Source: Actinomycetota bacterium (GTDB lineage: Bacteria; Actinomycetota; CADDZG01; WHSQ01). From it: a stretch of 64,000 bases of DNA. The DNA lies in the NCBI GenBank assembly GCA_030446465.1, contig JAUJNI010000002.1:297895-361894 (forward strand), given 5' to 3'. Position numbers and translations under genes: made by a program. Positions within the stretch are counted from its first letter, which is position 1; each line of letters begins with the position of its first letter. The notes under the pieces are model-generated. The model saw nothing but the letters and a program-made list of their open reading frames with translations, did no database searches and had not been told where the DNA came from. Below are positions 17,068 through 27,047 of this stretch, in pieces.

Positions 17068-18084
17068 ATGGAGCACCGCCGACGCGAGCCCGCCAAGGGC
17101 GTTTTTCGGCTCGTCCTTCCCCTTCCCTTTCCGGGTCTCGACCGAGTCAACGCCTATCTCCTCACCGGTGATGAAGGCGTCGTGCTGGTCGACTGCGGCA
17201 TATGGGATCCGGCCGTCCCCGACCACGGGTACTCCGAGTTGGTCGCCGCCCTTGCGGCCTGTGGCGTCGAGGTCTCGGCCGTCGAGACGCTCATCGTCAC
17301 CCATCCACACGCCGATCACTACGGGATGGCGGGTCGACTGCTCGAGGAGACCGGGTGCGAGCTGTGGATGCACGAGTCCGCACGCGAGGACCTGCTTGTC
17401 TACGAGGATCCGGCGGCTGCCACGGAAGAGGTGCGCGGCCTGCTGGCCCACCACGGAGTGAACGCTGCCGAGCTCGGAGAGCTCACCGGGTTCGAAGATT
17501 GGCGTTCCTATGTCTCCTCGCCGGTCGGCGCGACGAGAGACCTGCGAGGAGGCGAAACGTTGACGTGGGGGGGCCGTGAGTGGACCTTCGTTCACACCCC
17601 CGGCCATGCTCGATCCCACATCTGCCTGTGGGATCCCGACCAACACATCCTGATTTCCGGCGACACGCTGCTCGGTGCGATAACCCCCCATATCGACTTC
17701 AGGGGCGAAGAAGACGGCAACCCTCTCGGGGACTTCCTGCGGTCACTGGAGGCAATAGAGGAGCTGGAGCCTCGTCTCGTCTTCCCCGGGCACGGGCGTC
17801 CGTTTGAAGACGGGGCGGAACGCGCGCGGGTAATCGCCCGCCACCACGACCGCCGCCTCGGGGCCATCCTTCAGGTGATCAGACGCGAGCCGCACACCGC
17901 CGCAGAGATCACCGACGCAATCTTTGGTGAGGCGCTGCTCAACTTCCAACGGCGTATGGCCTTGGGTGAAGCCCTCGCACATCTTGCTTACCTCGGCGCC
18001 AACGGCGAGGTCGAGCGCATCGAGCAGGGCGACGGGACTTATCTGTTCAAGAAGCTGCCGAGGCGAGGGGCGGATGGCGGGTGA
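17068..18084 (+). CDS. MBL-fold metallo-hydrolase
   Basis: A 338-residue metallo-beta-lactamase-fold protein with THPHADHYG (H79, H81, D83, H84), further metal ligands in HTPGHARSH and SGDTLLG, and FPGHGRP near residue 250. A C-terminal region of about 70 residues (HTAAEITDAIFGEALLNFQRRMALGEALAHLAYLG) resembles the winged-helix tail of the LACTB2/beta-lactamase-like 2 group, which hydrolyse thioesters or RNA. The substrate is unknown. The stop overlaps the hutI GTG as GTGA, so it is co-translated with hutI, but no role in histidine breakdown is known for the family. Confidence 0.88.
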   Translation: MEHRRREPAKGVFRLVLPLPFPGLDRVNAYLLTGDEGVVLVDCGIWDPAVPDHGYSELVAALAACGVEVSAVETLIVTHPHADHYGMAGRLLEETGCELWMHESAREDLLVYEDPAAATEEVRGLLAHHGVNAAELGELTGFEDWRSYVSSPVGATRDLRGGETLTWGGREWTFVHTPGHARSHICLWDPDQHILISGDTLLGAITPHIDFRGEEDGNPLGDFLRSLEAIEELEPRLVFPGHGRPFEDGAERARVIARHHDRRLGAILQVIRREPHTAAEITDAIFGEALLNFQRRMALGEALAHLAYLGANGEVERIEQGDGTYLFKKLPRRGADGG

Positions 18085-19328
18085 GCTCGATCTCCGTGCG
18101 CAATGCGGCCAGCATCGTCACCTTTCCGGGTTCGGGCCCCCTCAGGGGCGAGGCGCTCGAGACCGTCTCGACAATGGCCGAGGCGTGCGTCAATTGCAGC
18201 GGAGACCGGATCACCTCGATCGGCGACTCGGCGGATGCGGCCATCGAGATCGACGCGTCGGGCTGCACCGTCACGCCGGGGTTCGTGGATCCCCACACAC
18301 ACCTTCCCTTCTACGGATGGAGAGCCGACGAGGATGCGGCGCGCCTGTCCGGCGTTCGCTACGAGACGCTTCATCGAGAAGAAGGCGGCATCTTCAGATC
18401 GGCCCGCATGCTTGCCGACGCAACGGACGAGGACGTGCTGTCCTTTTGTGAAGGCTTGGCTCGCTCGATGCTGCAGCGCGGGACTACGACGTTCGAGACC
18501 AAGTCCGGCTACGGCCTCTCGGTCGAGGCGGAGCTTCGTCAACTGCGGCTCGCTCGGGAGCTGGGGCGGCGCGTCCCTCAGAAGCTGGTGTCGACTTGTC
18601 TCGCCGCACATGCGGTTCCCAAGGGGCGCTCGGCAGGCGAGTGGGCCGGCCAAGCAGCCAACACCCTGCTCCCTGTGGCCGCTGAAGAAGGACTTGCTTC
18701 GGCCTGCGACATCTACGTCGAGTCCATCGCGTTTGCGCTGGAGCATGCCGCGAGGTTGGCGGAGACCTCGCGCGAGCTTGGTTTGAGGATGCGGGTTCAC
18801 GCAGACCAGCTCGAGGACGGGCAGAGCGCCGCCTTTGCGGCTCGCTGGGGCTTCGCCTCCGCCGACCACCTCAATCACACGTCGTTGCCGGCGGTCGGAG
18901 ATCTTGCCGTGTCGGACACCGCCGCGGTGTTGCTGCCCGGAGCGACATTCACCCTGAGACAGAACAAGAAGCCCCCGGCGCGCAACCTGATCGACGAGGG
19001 GGCCATCGTCGCACTCGGGACCGATCTCAACCCGGGTACTTCTCCGATCCACTCGATGCCCTTCGTGATCGCGCTCGCGTGCCGTGTCTACGGTCTCCGG
19101 CCGCTCGAGGCGCTTGCCGGCGCGACCGTCAACGCCGCCTTTGTCCTCGGCGTTGACCATGAAGTCGGACGCTTGTCTGCAGGCCAGCGCGCCGACATCG
19201 TTGTCCTCGACAGTCCGACTCCGGACGCGCTCCCGTATCGACCGGACCACGACCCGGTGCTGGCGGTCATATGCGCCGGGGAGCTGGCCTACGTCGCGCC
19301 GCGCGCAGAGGCAAGAATCAAACGCTGA
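18081..19328 (+). CDS. hutI: Imidazolonepropionase HutI
   Basis: Third step of histidine degradation: hydrolysis of 4-imidazolone-5-propionate to N-formimino-L-glutamate. A 415-residue metal-dependent amidohydrolase with the metal motif VDPHTHLPF, the family-typical Y-Gly loop TFETKSGYGLS, the HAD ligand in RVHADQLED, and GTDLNPGTSP near residue 315. All are specific for HutI. GTG start overlapping the MBL stop by 4 nt. It converges on hutH with 60 bp between stops. Confidence 0.95.
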   Translation: MSSISVRNAASIVTFPGSGPLRGEALETVSTMAEACVNCSGDRITSIGDSADAAIEIDASGCTVTPGFVDPHTHLPFYGWRADEDAARLSGVRYETLHREEGGIFRSARMLADATDEDVLSFCEGLARSMLQRGTTTFETKSGYGLSVEAELRQLRLARELGRRVPQKLVSTCLAAHAVPKGRSAGEWAGQAANTLLPVAAEEGLASACDIYVESIAFALEHAARLAETSRELGLRMRVHADQLEDGQSAAFAARWGFASADHLNHTSLPAVGDLAVSDTAAVLLPGATFTLRQNKKPPARNLIDEGAIVALGTDLNPGTSPIHSMPFVIALACRVYGLRPLEALAGATVNAAFVLGVDHEVGRLSAGQRADIVVLDSPTPDALPYRPDHDPVLAVICAGELAYVAPRAEARIKR

Positions 19329-19388
19329 ACGTTTCTCCTGCCCTCCGGCCTGCAATCGCCGTCGAACATGCGCGGGGACCGGCCGTAG

Positions 19389-20918
19389 CTACTCGAGCGA
19401 GCCGACCGCGCCCTCGACCGCGGCCGCCACACGTCCCTCGGCAATCATGGCCCTCACCGCTTCGATGTCGTTGGTCAGAGACCGGTCGTCGTCAAGGAAG
19501 GGGCAGGTCGACCTGAGTAGCTGGAAGGCGGCCCCGGTTCCGGGGGCCGGTTGTAGTGGCGCGCGCAGGTCGAGGCCCTGAGCCGCGACCAGCGCTTCTA
19601 TGGCGATGACGTTTTCTACGTTGTTCACTATCGCGGTTGCCTTGCGTGCCGAGGTGGCGCCCATGCTCACGTGATCCTCTTGTCCGGCCGAGGTGGGGAT
19701 CGAGTCAGACGATGCAGGCCAGCACAGTGCGCGGTTCTCGTTGACCAGCGCCGCGGCCGTGTACTGGGGAATCATGAATCCAGAGCGCATTCCCGGCTCC
19801 GTGGTAAGGAATGGCGGCAGCCCGTTGCTCAGGTCGGGGTCGATCAATCGAGCGATGCGCCGTTCGGCGATCGTTGCGAAGCCAGCCACGCAGAGTCCCA
19901 GGTGGTCGAGCGCAAGTGCGAGGGCCTCGCCGTGGAAGTTCCCCGCCGAAACCACTTCCCCGGTCTCGACTATGACGTTTGGGTTGTCGATTGCGGAGTC
20001 CAGCTCTCGCTCGAGAGTCGTCCGAACGTAGGCGAGGGCATCCCGGTAGGCGCCGTGCACCTGAGGGATGCATCGGAGCGAATAAGCGTCTTGGACGAGG
20101 TGGTCGGAGTCTCTGTGTGAGGCGACGATCGGACTGCCTTTAAGAATCCTGGTCATGTTGCGGGCAACCGCCATCGCACCGGGGTGGCGTCGGAGGCCCA
20201 CCACGACTGGATCGAAGACCCGGTCGGTGCCAAGACACGCCTCGAGCGACATCGCGGCCGTGACATCCGCCGCCTTGCTCAAGGCCTCAGCCCTGCAATA
20301 GCCGAGGATGCCGAGCGCCAGCATCCCCTCCGTGCCGTTCACCAGAGCCAGGCCCTCTTTGTGAGTGAGGTGGAGGGGCTCTAGGCCCGCTGCCCGCAAG
20401 GCGTCGCCGGCGGGCGTTGTGGTGCCGTTGACGTCCACGAGGCCCTCGCCCATCAACGGCAGCGCAAGGTGCGCCAGTGGGGCCAGGTCGCCGGAAGCGC
20501 CGAGTGAGCCCTGCGCGGGGACCACGGGGTGCAGCGACTCGTTGAGCATCAGGACGAGCCGCTCGACCAGCTCCAAACGGACGCCAGATATGCCCATCGC
20601 AAAGGTTCTGGCCTTGAGCAACAGCATGGCCCTGACCACCTCGACGGGCAGTGGCGGCCCCACCGCGGTGGCATGCGAACGAAGGATGGCTTCCTGCAGT
20701 CCCCTGACCTCCCGAGGGTCGATCCGCACGTTGGCGAGGTCTCCGAGACCGGTGTTGATGCCGTAGGTCGGCCGGGCCGACGCCACCGTCTCTTCCACCG
20801 CTCGGCGGGCCGGGCCGATTTTCTGCCCTAGGTCGGGGGCCAGCCCGACGGGGGCACGGCCCACGGCGACTTCGACGACATCGCGAAGGCTCAAGGGTGT
20901 ACCGACTTCCACGTTCAT
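19389..20918 (-). CDS. hutH: Histidine ammonia-lyase HutH
   Basis: First step of histidine degradation: non-oxidative deamination to urocanate. 509 residues. The MIO cofactor-forming triad A141-S142-G143 lies in GSLGASGDLAPLAH. The catalytic Tyr is in PTYGINTGLG (Y52), and further family signatures are DSIPTSAGQEDHVSMG and NPNVI. The ATG at 20918 is preferred over one three codons upstream because TAGAGT lies 7 nt before it. Transcribed towards hutI and divergently from the HutF-like gene, 68 bp apart, so a common regulator could act in that gap. Confidence 0.96.
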   Translation of the reverse strand: MNVEVGTPLSLRDVVEVAVGRAPVGLAPDLGQKIGPARRAVEETVASARPTYGINTGLGDLANVRIDPREVRGLQEAILRSHATAVGPPLPVEVVRAMLLLKARTFAMGISGVRLELVERLVLMLNESLHPVVPAQGSLGASGDLAPLAHLALPLMGEGLVDVNGTTTPAGDALRAAGLEPLHLTHKEGLALVNGTEGMLALGILGYCRAEALSKAADVTAAMSLEACLGTDRVFDPVVVGLRRHPGAMAVARNMTRILKGSPIVASHRDSDHLVQDAYSLRCIPQVHGAYRDALAYVRTTLERELDSAIDNPNVIVETGEVVSAGNFHGEALALALDHLGLCVAGFATIAERRIARLIDPDLSNGLPPFLTTEPGMRSGFMIPQYTAAALVNENRALCWPASSDSIPTSAGQEDHVSMGATSARKATAIVNNVENVIAIEALVAAQGLDLRAPLQPAPGTGAAFQLLRSTCPFLDDDRSLTNDIEAVRAMIAEGRVAAAVEGAVGSLE

Positions 20919-20925
20919 TCGTTGC

Positions 20926-20931
20926 ACTCTA
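20926..20931 (-). promoter_or_regulatory. -10 element of hutH
   Basis: TAGAGT on the minus strand is 7 nt before ATG 20918 with no SD. The short gap 20919-20986 carries both divergent hut promoters. Confidence 0.45.
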
Positions 20932-20972
20932 AAGGTGGGTCTCTGCCCAGCGCTCCGGGACGCGCGCCGCAG

Positions 20973-20978
20973 TATGGT
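20973..20978 (+). promoter_or_regulatory. -10 element of the HutF-like gene
   Basis: TATGGT lies 8 nt before GTG 20987, without an SD. Confidence 0.4.
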
Positions 20979-20986
20979 CGAGCCTG

Positions 20987-22303
20987 GTGCACGCCATAGG
21001 GGCCGATCTCATCCATACCGAGGGGGCGTTCATAAAGAACGCTGCGGTCGTGATCGACGGTGACCGCATCGTTTCGGTTGCCAGCCGCGACGAGGTTCCC
21101 CCGCAGGCCGAGCTCGAGGACTGGGGCTCCGTGGCGGTGGTGCCGGGATCTGTCAACGCACATGGTCACGCCTTCCAGAACCTCTTCAAGGGTTTCGCCG
21201 ATGACAGGGTCTTTGCGAGCTGGCGCGATGACGTCCTCTATCCCTTCTCAGAGCGACTTGACGGGAATGCGATCTACACCGGCGCGCTCTTCGCCTTTGC
21301 TGAGGCGCTCCTCGCCGGGGTCACCACAACAGTCGACTTCTTCTACTTGCACGATGCCTCAAACGACAACGCCAAGGAAGTGATTCGCGCGGCCGCCGAC
21401 ATCGGTGTCAGATTGGTCCTCGCTCGCGCCTTTTACGACCCTCTGGCTAGGACTTCCGCTCCCGCGCGTTACAGGGAGCCACCAGAGGATGCGGCGAGAC
21501 GCTGCAAAGAGCTGAGCGACGAGCACTCGGGCGACGCGATGGTGGCGGTGCAACCTGCGCCGCACTCCCTGCACGCCGCCACTCCAGACACCGTCGGGAT
21601 TGCGCTAGATCTCGCGGCCGGCCTGGGGGCCCCGTGTCACCTCCACCTGGCGGAGGCGAGCTACGAGCGCGACCAGGTGGTTCAGCGCTACGGAGCGACG
21701 CCGGTTCGGCTCCTTGCCAAGGAGGGGTTGTTGAGCGAGCGGCTCGTGACCGTCCACACCGTGTGGGTCGACGAAGAGGAAATCGAGTTGCTGGCCGACG
21801 CGGGGGCCGGCGTTGTGCACTGCCCCGGCGCCAACGCCTTCCTGGGCGATGGTATTGCGCTGATTCCAGAGATGCTTCGACGAGGACTCTGCGTCGCTCT
21901 GGGGCCCGACGGCGGATGCGCCAACAACCGGCAGAGTGTCTTCGAAGAGATGCGAATCGCCTCCCTGGTGGCGAAGGCGCGGCTGACCGACGGCAGCGCG
22001 CTCGATGCTCCTACCGCCTTCGCCCTGGGCACCGCGAACGGAGGGCGGCTTCTTGGCCTTCCGGTGGGCACGATCGCACCGGGTCAGCATGCGGACCTCG
22101 TGGCGCTCGACCTGGAGGACCTGTCGCTTCATCCGCTTGACACCATTGACAGGCAGATCGTCCACTCGATGCAAGCAACCGCGATCAAAAAAGTAATGGT
22201 CGGGGGCCAGGGGGTAGTGCAGGATGGCCGGCTTACAAGGTTCGATCTGGGGGAGGTCAGAAGACGAGTTGCGGAGGTCACCAAAGGCTGGGCGCGCCCG
22301 TAG
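20987..22303 (+). CDS. Amidohydrolase, probable formimidoylglutamate deiminase (HutF-like)
   Basis: A 438-residue TIM-barrel metal-dependent deaminase. The metal site begins NAHGHAFQNLFKG. The HAFQ is characteristic of HutF (usually HSHAFQ), and HxH is retained. HLHLAEASYE carries the next ligand and VHTVWVD another. The later HCPGANAFLGDGIALI and LGPDGGCANNRQSVFEEMR look more like the TrzA/MtaD adenosine- or triazine-deaminase group. The position between hutH and hutU makes formiminoglutamate to formylglutamate the best guess. Alternatives are another amidine or aminopurine deaminase. A formylglutamate deformylase (HutG) is not in the window. Confidence 0.68.
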   Translation: MHAIGADLIHTEGAFIKNAAVVIDGDRIVSVASRDEVPPQAELEDWGSVAVVPGSVNAHGHAFQNLFKGFADDRVFASWRDDVLYPFSERLDGNAIYTGALFAFAEALLAGVTTTVDFFYLHDASNDNAKEVIRAAADIGVRLVLARAFYDPLARTSAPARYREPPEDAARRCKELSDEHSGDAMVAVQPAPHSLHAATPDTVGIALDLAAGLGAPCHLHLAEASYERDQVVQRYGATPVRLLAKEGLLSERLVTVHTVWVDEEEIELLADAGAGVVHCPGANAFLGDGIALIPEMLRRGLCVALGPDGGCANNRQSVFEEMRIASLVAKARLTDGSALDAPTAFALGTANGGRLLGLPVGTIAPGQHADLVALDLEDLSLHPLDTIDRQIVHSMQATAIKKVMVGGQGVVQDGRLTRFDLGEVRRRVAEVTKGWARP

Positions 22304-22409
22304 CTCCTCAGCACACTTTCTTCGGGTTTTCTGGCAAGAACAGAACCGCGTGGCCGGGAACCGTCGTAGTACCACCGTCAGACGACTGAGGAACCAGAGA
22401 GGACGGGCG

Positions 22410-22961
22410 ATGGTCAAGACCAGGCTGGTTGTGGGGGCCACGATGTTTCTCCTGCTTGCGCCGGTCGGCGCGGAGGCTGCAGGCGGCGACGCCAGCGTCT
22501 CGACCGTCTCAGCGCGCGACCCCGAGGACGTCGAGAGTCGTCTGGACATGGTCTTTGTCGAGTTTCGAGGTCATGGTGACGGAAAAGCAACGCTCACCAT
22601 CCGCACCGCCGAGAAGTGGGGGTGTCGGTACCTTCGATTCCGCTCTTTGGGCGACTACTCCGATGGCAGGGCAGCCTTCTTGGCCTGGCAGTTCAATACC
22701 AACCAGGACACCGCTTTCGAGAGCTCGGGCGGGTTTAACTGCACCGACGCAGGCAAGCTCATCTTCGACGTGCATCATTCCGACGAGAGGTTTCCGACCT
22801 CCCGCCCAAACCGTCGAACCGTCAAGGTCGTCCTGCCCCTACGTAGGTTGGGCCTCGCCGGCCCCGATCTCACCCTGATGGCGTTGAGCCGGGTAAACGG
22901 CGTTTACGGCAGCCACGTCTTCGTCGATGAAGAGGATCTGTCACCGAGACTCCGTCCCTGA
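22410..22961 (+). CDS. Secreted hypothetical protein
   Basis: A 183-residue protein with a clear signal peptide (KTR, hydrophobic VVGATMFLLLAPVG, cleavage near AEA). The mature part is beta-rich with two Cys (WGCRYLRF and GGFNCTDAG), probably a disulfide-linked sandwich. No family recognised. The ATG at 22410 follows GAGAGGA and begins the signal peptide; the frame is open further upstream but without signal-peptide character. It lies between the HutF-like gene and convergent hutU, yet nothing suggests a role in histidine use. Confidence 0.7.
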   Translation: MVKTRLVVGATMFLLLAPVGAEAAGGDASVSTVSARDPEDVESRLDMVFVEFRGHGDGKATLTIRTAEKWGCRYLRFRSLGDYSDGRAAFLAWQFNTNQDTAFESSGGFNCTDAGKLIFDVHHSDERFPTSRPNRRTVKVVLPLRRLGLAGPDLTLMALSRVNGVYGSHVFVDEEDLSPRLRP

Positions 22962-22984
22962 CGGCCCAACGAGCGGCGTCTTGC

Positions 22985-24577
<1,593 letters not shown>

Positions 24578-24663
24578 GGCGGCCTCCTGAGGCCACGCCT
24601 TGCAGGAGAGTGATGTGCCCCTTGGGGCCATTACCGGTTCCCGGTTGTTCCTCATACCCTTCT

Positions 24664-24669
24664 TATACT
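24664..24669 (+). promoter_or_regulatory. -10 element of the thyX-lgt operon
   Basis: TATACT lies 9 nt upstream of ATG 24679, a near-consensus -10 with a very short leader and no SD. Confidence 0.5.
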
Positions 24670-24678
24670 GCCCACTCA

Positions 24679-25425
24679 ATGGCAGATGATGAAGATGTCA
24701 CCGTCCGGCCGCCTCAGTCGCCGGACATAAGGCCCGGGGACAAACCCGACGAGCTGCTCGTCTTCGATCACGGGTTCGTCCGCCTCGACGCCTGCATGGC
24801 CGACGACCTCTCCGTGGTGAACTCTGCGAGGGTGAGCTTCGCCGTTCGCAAAGAAGAGATGGAGGCCAGAGACAGAGGGCTCATCCGCTTTCTGATGCGA
24901 GATTCCCATGGCACACCTTTCGAGCACAACTCCTTTCGATTTCACATCCGCACGCCCATCTTCGTGGCCCGCGAATGGTTTCGACACCGTATTTCCTCCT
25001 TCAATGAGGAATCGGGCCGATACCACAAGCTCAAGGACGACTTCTATGTCCCGAGCCCCTCGGCGGTGCGCAGCCAGGTCGGCAAGCCGGGCGCGTACAG
25101 CTTCGAGCGCGTGGAGGAGTCCTTGTCAAGCGAGACCATCGCAACCTTCGAGCGTGTTTACAAGGACCTCTATGCGGAGTATCAGCACTTGATGGACCAG
25201 GGCGTCGCCAAAGAGCTGGCTCGGGCCCTGCTGCCCTTCGGCATCTACACGCAGTTCTACTGGACGATCAATGCCAGGGCACTGATGAACTTCCTCTCGC
25301 TCAGGAATGCGGAGGCCGCCCAGTTCGAGATCAGGACCTACGCCGAGGCGGTCGAGCTGCTGTTCGCAGACAAGATGCCCGAGACCCACCAGTCCTTCAT
25401 CGAATTCGGTCGTCGGGCGCCATGA
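24679..25425 (+). CDS. thyX: Flavin-dependent thymidylate synthase ThyX
   Basis: Makes dTMP from dUMP using methylenetetrahydrofolate, FAD and NADPH. 248 residues, as usual. The diagnostic ThyX motif RHRxxSxNExSxR is complete at residues 102-114 ([13 protein letters not shown]). The conserved Ser/Arg substrate region lies near the C-terminus ([23 protein letters not shown]). The start is set by the -10 element and the lack of family similarity upstream. The stop overlaps the lgt ATG by ATGA. Confidence 0.96.
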   Translation: MADDEDVTVRPPQSPDIRPGDKPDELLVFDHGFVRLDACMADDLSVVNSARVSFAVRKEEMEARDRGLIRFLMRDSHGTPFEHNSFRFHIRTPIFVAREWFRHRISSFNEESGRYHKLKDDFYVPSPSAVRSQVGKPGAYSFERVEESLSSETIATFERVYKDLYAEYQHLMDQGVAKELARALLPFGIYTQFYWTINARALMNFLSLRNAEAAQFEIRTYAEAVELLFADKMPETHQSFIEFGRRAP

Positions 25426-26654
25426 TCGCAGCGGGCCCCATCGACTTCGGATTCGATCCCCTCGCGTGGGAGATCCTTCCCAGGATCCACTTAGGACCAC
25501 TTGCGATCTCGCCTCACGGCATCGGGATCGCGGTGGGCTTCATGCTCGGCGCTCAGGTGATGGTCAGGCGAGCGCGCAAGTTCGGCGGGCCCGACGAAGC
25601 CGACATCTGGAACATGCTCTTCTACGCGCTGATCGGGGCCATCGTCGGGGCACGAGCCGGCTATGTCTTAGGACATTTCGCCGAGGTGACCAACGAAGGC
25701 AAGGACCTCCTCGGGATCTTCAGAGTCTGGGAGGGAGGCATCTCATTGCTCGGCGGAATCACCGGGGGGATCGTGTTCGCCCTGCCCTACGCGCGACGCA
25801 AGGACATGGGCTTCTGGCGCACGCTCGATCTAGCGGTCCCTGGGCTTGCATTGGGCATTGTGATCGGCCGCATCGGCGACCTCGTCATCGGGGATCACCT
25901 CGGCAAACCAACCGACTTTGCCCTCGGATGGCGTTGCCTCGGACAAGTGGGCGAGGGGCGCCCGGCCCCCGCGGCGGTCTACAACCAAGCTGGCAGAGAA
26001 GGGAGTCCGCCGTCGCTCGGCTGCTTCGACCTGACGGTGCATCAGACCGCGCTGTACGACTTCTTGTCGACCCTGCTTCTTCTGGCCTTGCTGTTGTGGC
26101 TGGGCCGCCGGGCTCGCAATGTCGGTTTCTTGACCCTTGTCTTCGGCACCTGGTACGGGTCTATGCGAGTGATAACGGATTTCTTAAGGGTCGACCGGAG
26201 ATACTTCGGCCTCACCGGCAGCCAGATCACGGCGATCATCGTCGTTCTCATAGCGCTGGGACTGCTGGCTCGCTACCGGGGCGCGCCGCCGCGCTGGAGC
26301 ACCCCGCGCTCGAGGACCGGTGATGAAGCAACTTCAGGCGCCGGTGAGACCCAGGACGAAACCGGCAAAGAGGCGCCGCCGGAGCCGGAGACCACCGACA
26401 AAGACACGCTCGTCGCGACCGGCACAGAGGTGCCTGCGGAAGCCCCTGCCGATCCCCAGGACGCCGCCGAGCTAAGCGACCCCCCGGTTCCGGCGGAAGC
26501 CCCGGCCGATCCCCAGGGCGCGGATGAATTAAGCCCGCTACCGGTTCCGGCGCAAGCCCCCGTCGATGCCGAGGACGCTGGTGAACCAAGCGAGGCGGTT
26601 GTCAGCGATTCCACGAATCCTGAGGCGCCACCGGCAGAGCACCCTTCCCCCTAA
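25422..26654 (+). CDS. lgt: Prolipoprotein diacylglyceryl transferase Lgt with repetitive acidic tail
   Basis: Transfers diacylglycerol from phosphatidylglycerol to the lipobox Cys of prolipoproteins in the inner membrane. The first 290 residues hold about seven membrane helices and Lgt landmarks: HGIGIAVGF, GARAGYV, GGISLLGGITGG, GRIGDLVIGDHLGKPTDFALGW and a final WYGSMRVITDFLRVD. The E. coli H103 position is Leu; I recall non-His residues there in other actinobacterial Lgt. A tail of about 120 residues rich in Pro, Glu and Asp follows, with three 19-residue repeats. Such tails occur on some actinobacterial Lgt; their role is unknown. Coupled to thyX. Confidence 0.93.
   Translation: MIAAGPIDFGFDPLAWEILPRIHLGPLAISPHGIGIAVGFMLGAQVMVRRARKFGGPDEADIWNMLFYALIGAIVGARAGYVLGHFAEVTNEGKDLLGIFRVWEGGISLLGGITGGIVFALPYARRKDMGFWRTLDLAVPGLALGIVIGRIGDLVIGDHLGKPTDFALGWRCLGQVGEGRPAPAAVYNQAGREGSPPSLGCFDLTVHQTALYDFLSTLLLLALLLWLGRRARNVGFLTLVFGTWYGSMRVITDFLRVDRRYFGLTGSQITAIIVVLIALGLLARYRGAPPRWSTPRSRTGDEATSGAGETQDETGKEAPPEPETTDKDTLVATGTEVPAEAPADPQDAAELSDPPVPAEAPADPQGADELSPLPVPAQAPVDAEDAGEPSEAVVSDSTNPEAPPAEHPSP
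26430..26600 (+). repeat. Three tandem 57-bp repeats in the lgt 3' end
   Basis: Units 26430-26486, 26487-26543 and 26544-26600 each encode 19 residues of the form VPAEAPADPQ-A-ELS-P-. Units 1 and 2 are closest; unit 3 has diverged. The repeats are in frame, so copy-number change would alter the tail length without frameshift. Confidence 0.8.
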
Positions 26655-26683
26655 GGCCGAGTCTTCTCCGAGACTGTCGGCCT
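26654..26683 (+). terminator. Hairpin after lgt
   Basis: AGGCCGA (26654-26660) pairs with TCGGCCT (26677-26683), and an inner GTCT/AGAC extends the stem. It overlaps the last base of the lgt stop. No T-tail, but the position fits an operon end. Confidence 0.45.
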
Positions 26684-26828
26684 GTACCTGCAACCTTTCA
26701 AGAATCACGTGCGCTGAGGCCTTTCGATTGGTCTGCTCGGAATTCCGGCCCCCTCGGCCCCGAAGGTGGCACGATAGGGAAGGCTATTCCGGCTACAGTG
26801 GAAGGTATTGGAAGGAAGGAGCCACTAG

Positions 26829-26984
26829 ATGGCAGAAAAGTACAACGGGTTTTGCGTGAAGTGTCGTGAGAAGCGGGACTTCGAAGGTGAGGTCAAGGAG
26901 CTCAAGAACGGTTCGAAAGCTGCCCAGGGCCAGTGCCCGGTATGCGGCACGAAGATGACGCGGATGTTGCCCAAGACGGCTTGA
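26829..26984 (+). CDS. DUF5679-type small zinc-ribbon protein
   Basis: A 51-residue protein with two CxxC pairs, FCVKCREKRDF and QCPVCGTKMTRM, the DUF5679 pattern of small actinobacterial zinc ribbons. The function is unknown; a nucleic-acid or ribosome partner is plausible given the basic surface. GGAAGGAAGGAG ends 7 nt before the ATG. A -10 element TACAGT is at 26794-26799. An intrinsic terminator follows, so it is a self-contained and probably well-expressed unit. Confidence 0.82.
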   Translation: MAEKYNGFCVKCREKRDFEGEVKELKNGSKAAQGQCPVCGTKMTRMLPKTA

Positions 26985-27007
26985 GGCAATTGGTTCGGCA
27001 ATCGTAG

Positions 27008-27032
27008 GGGCCGCTCACCAAGCGGCCCTTTG
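27008..27032 (+). terminator. Intrinsic terminator after the DUF5679 gene
   Basis: GGGCCGCT (27008-27015) and AGCGGCCC (27021-27028) form an 8-bp stem with a CACCA loop, followed by TTTG. Confidence 0.7.
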
Positions 27033-27047
27033 CCGTTATCGCTAGGG

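Noticed and set aside
22350-22380. GGAAC followed by CGTC upstream of the secreted protein gene, like an ECF-sigma promoter.
   Set aside because: Only 14 bases separate the two boxes; ECF promoters usually have 15-18. Not reported as a promoter.
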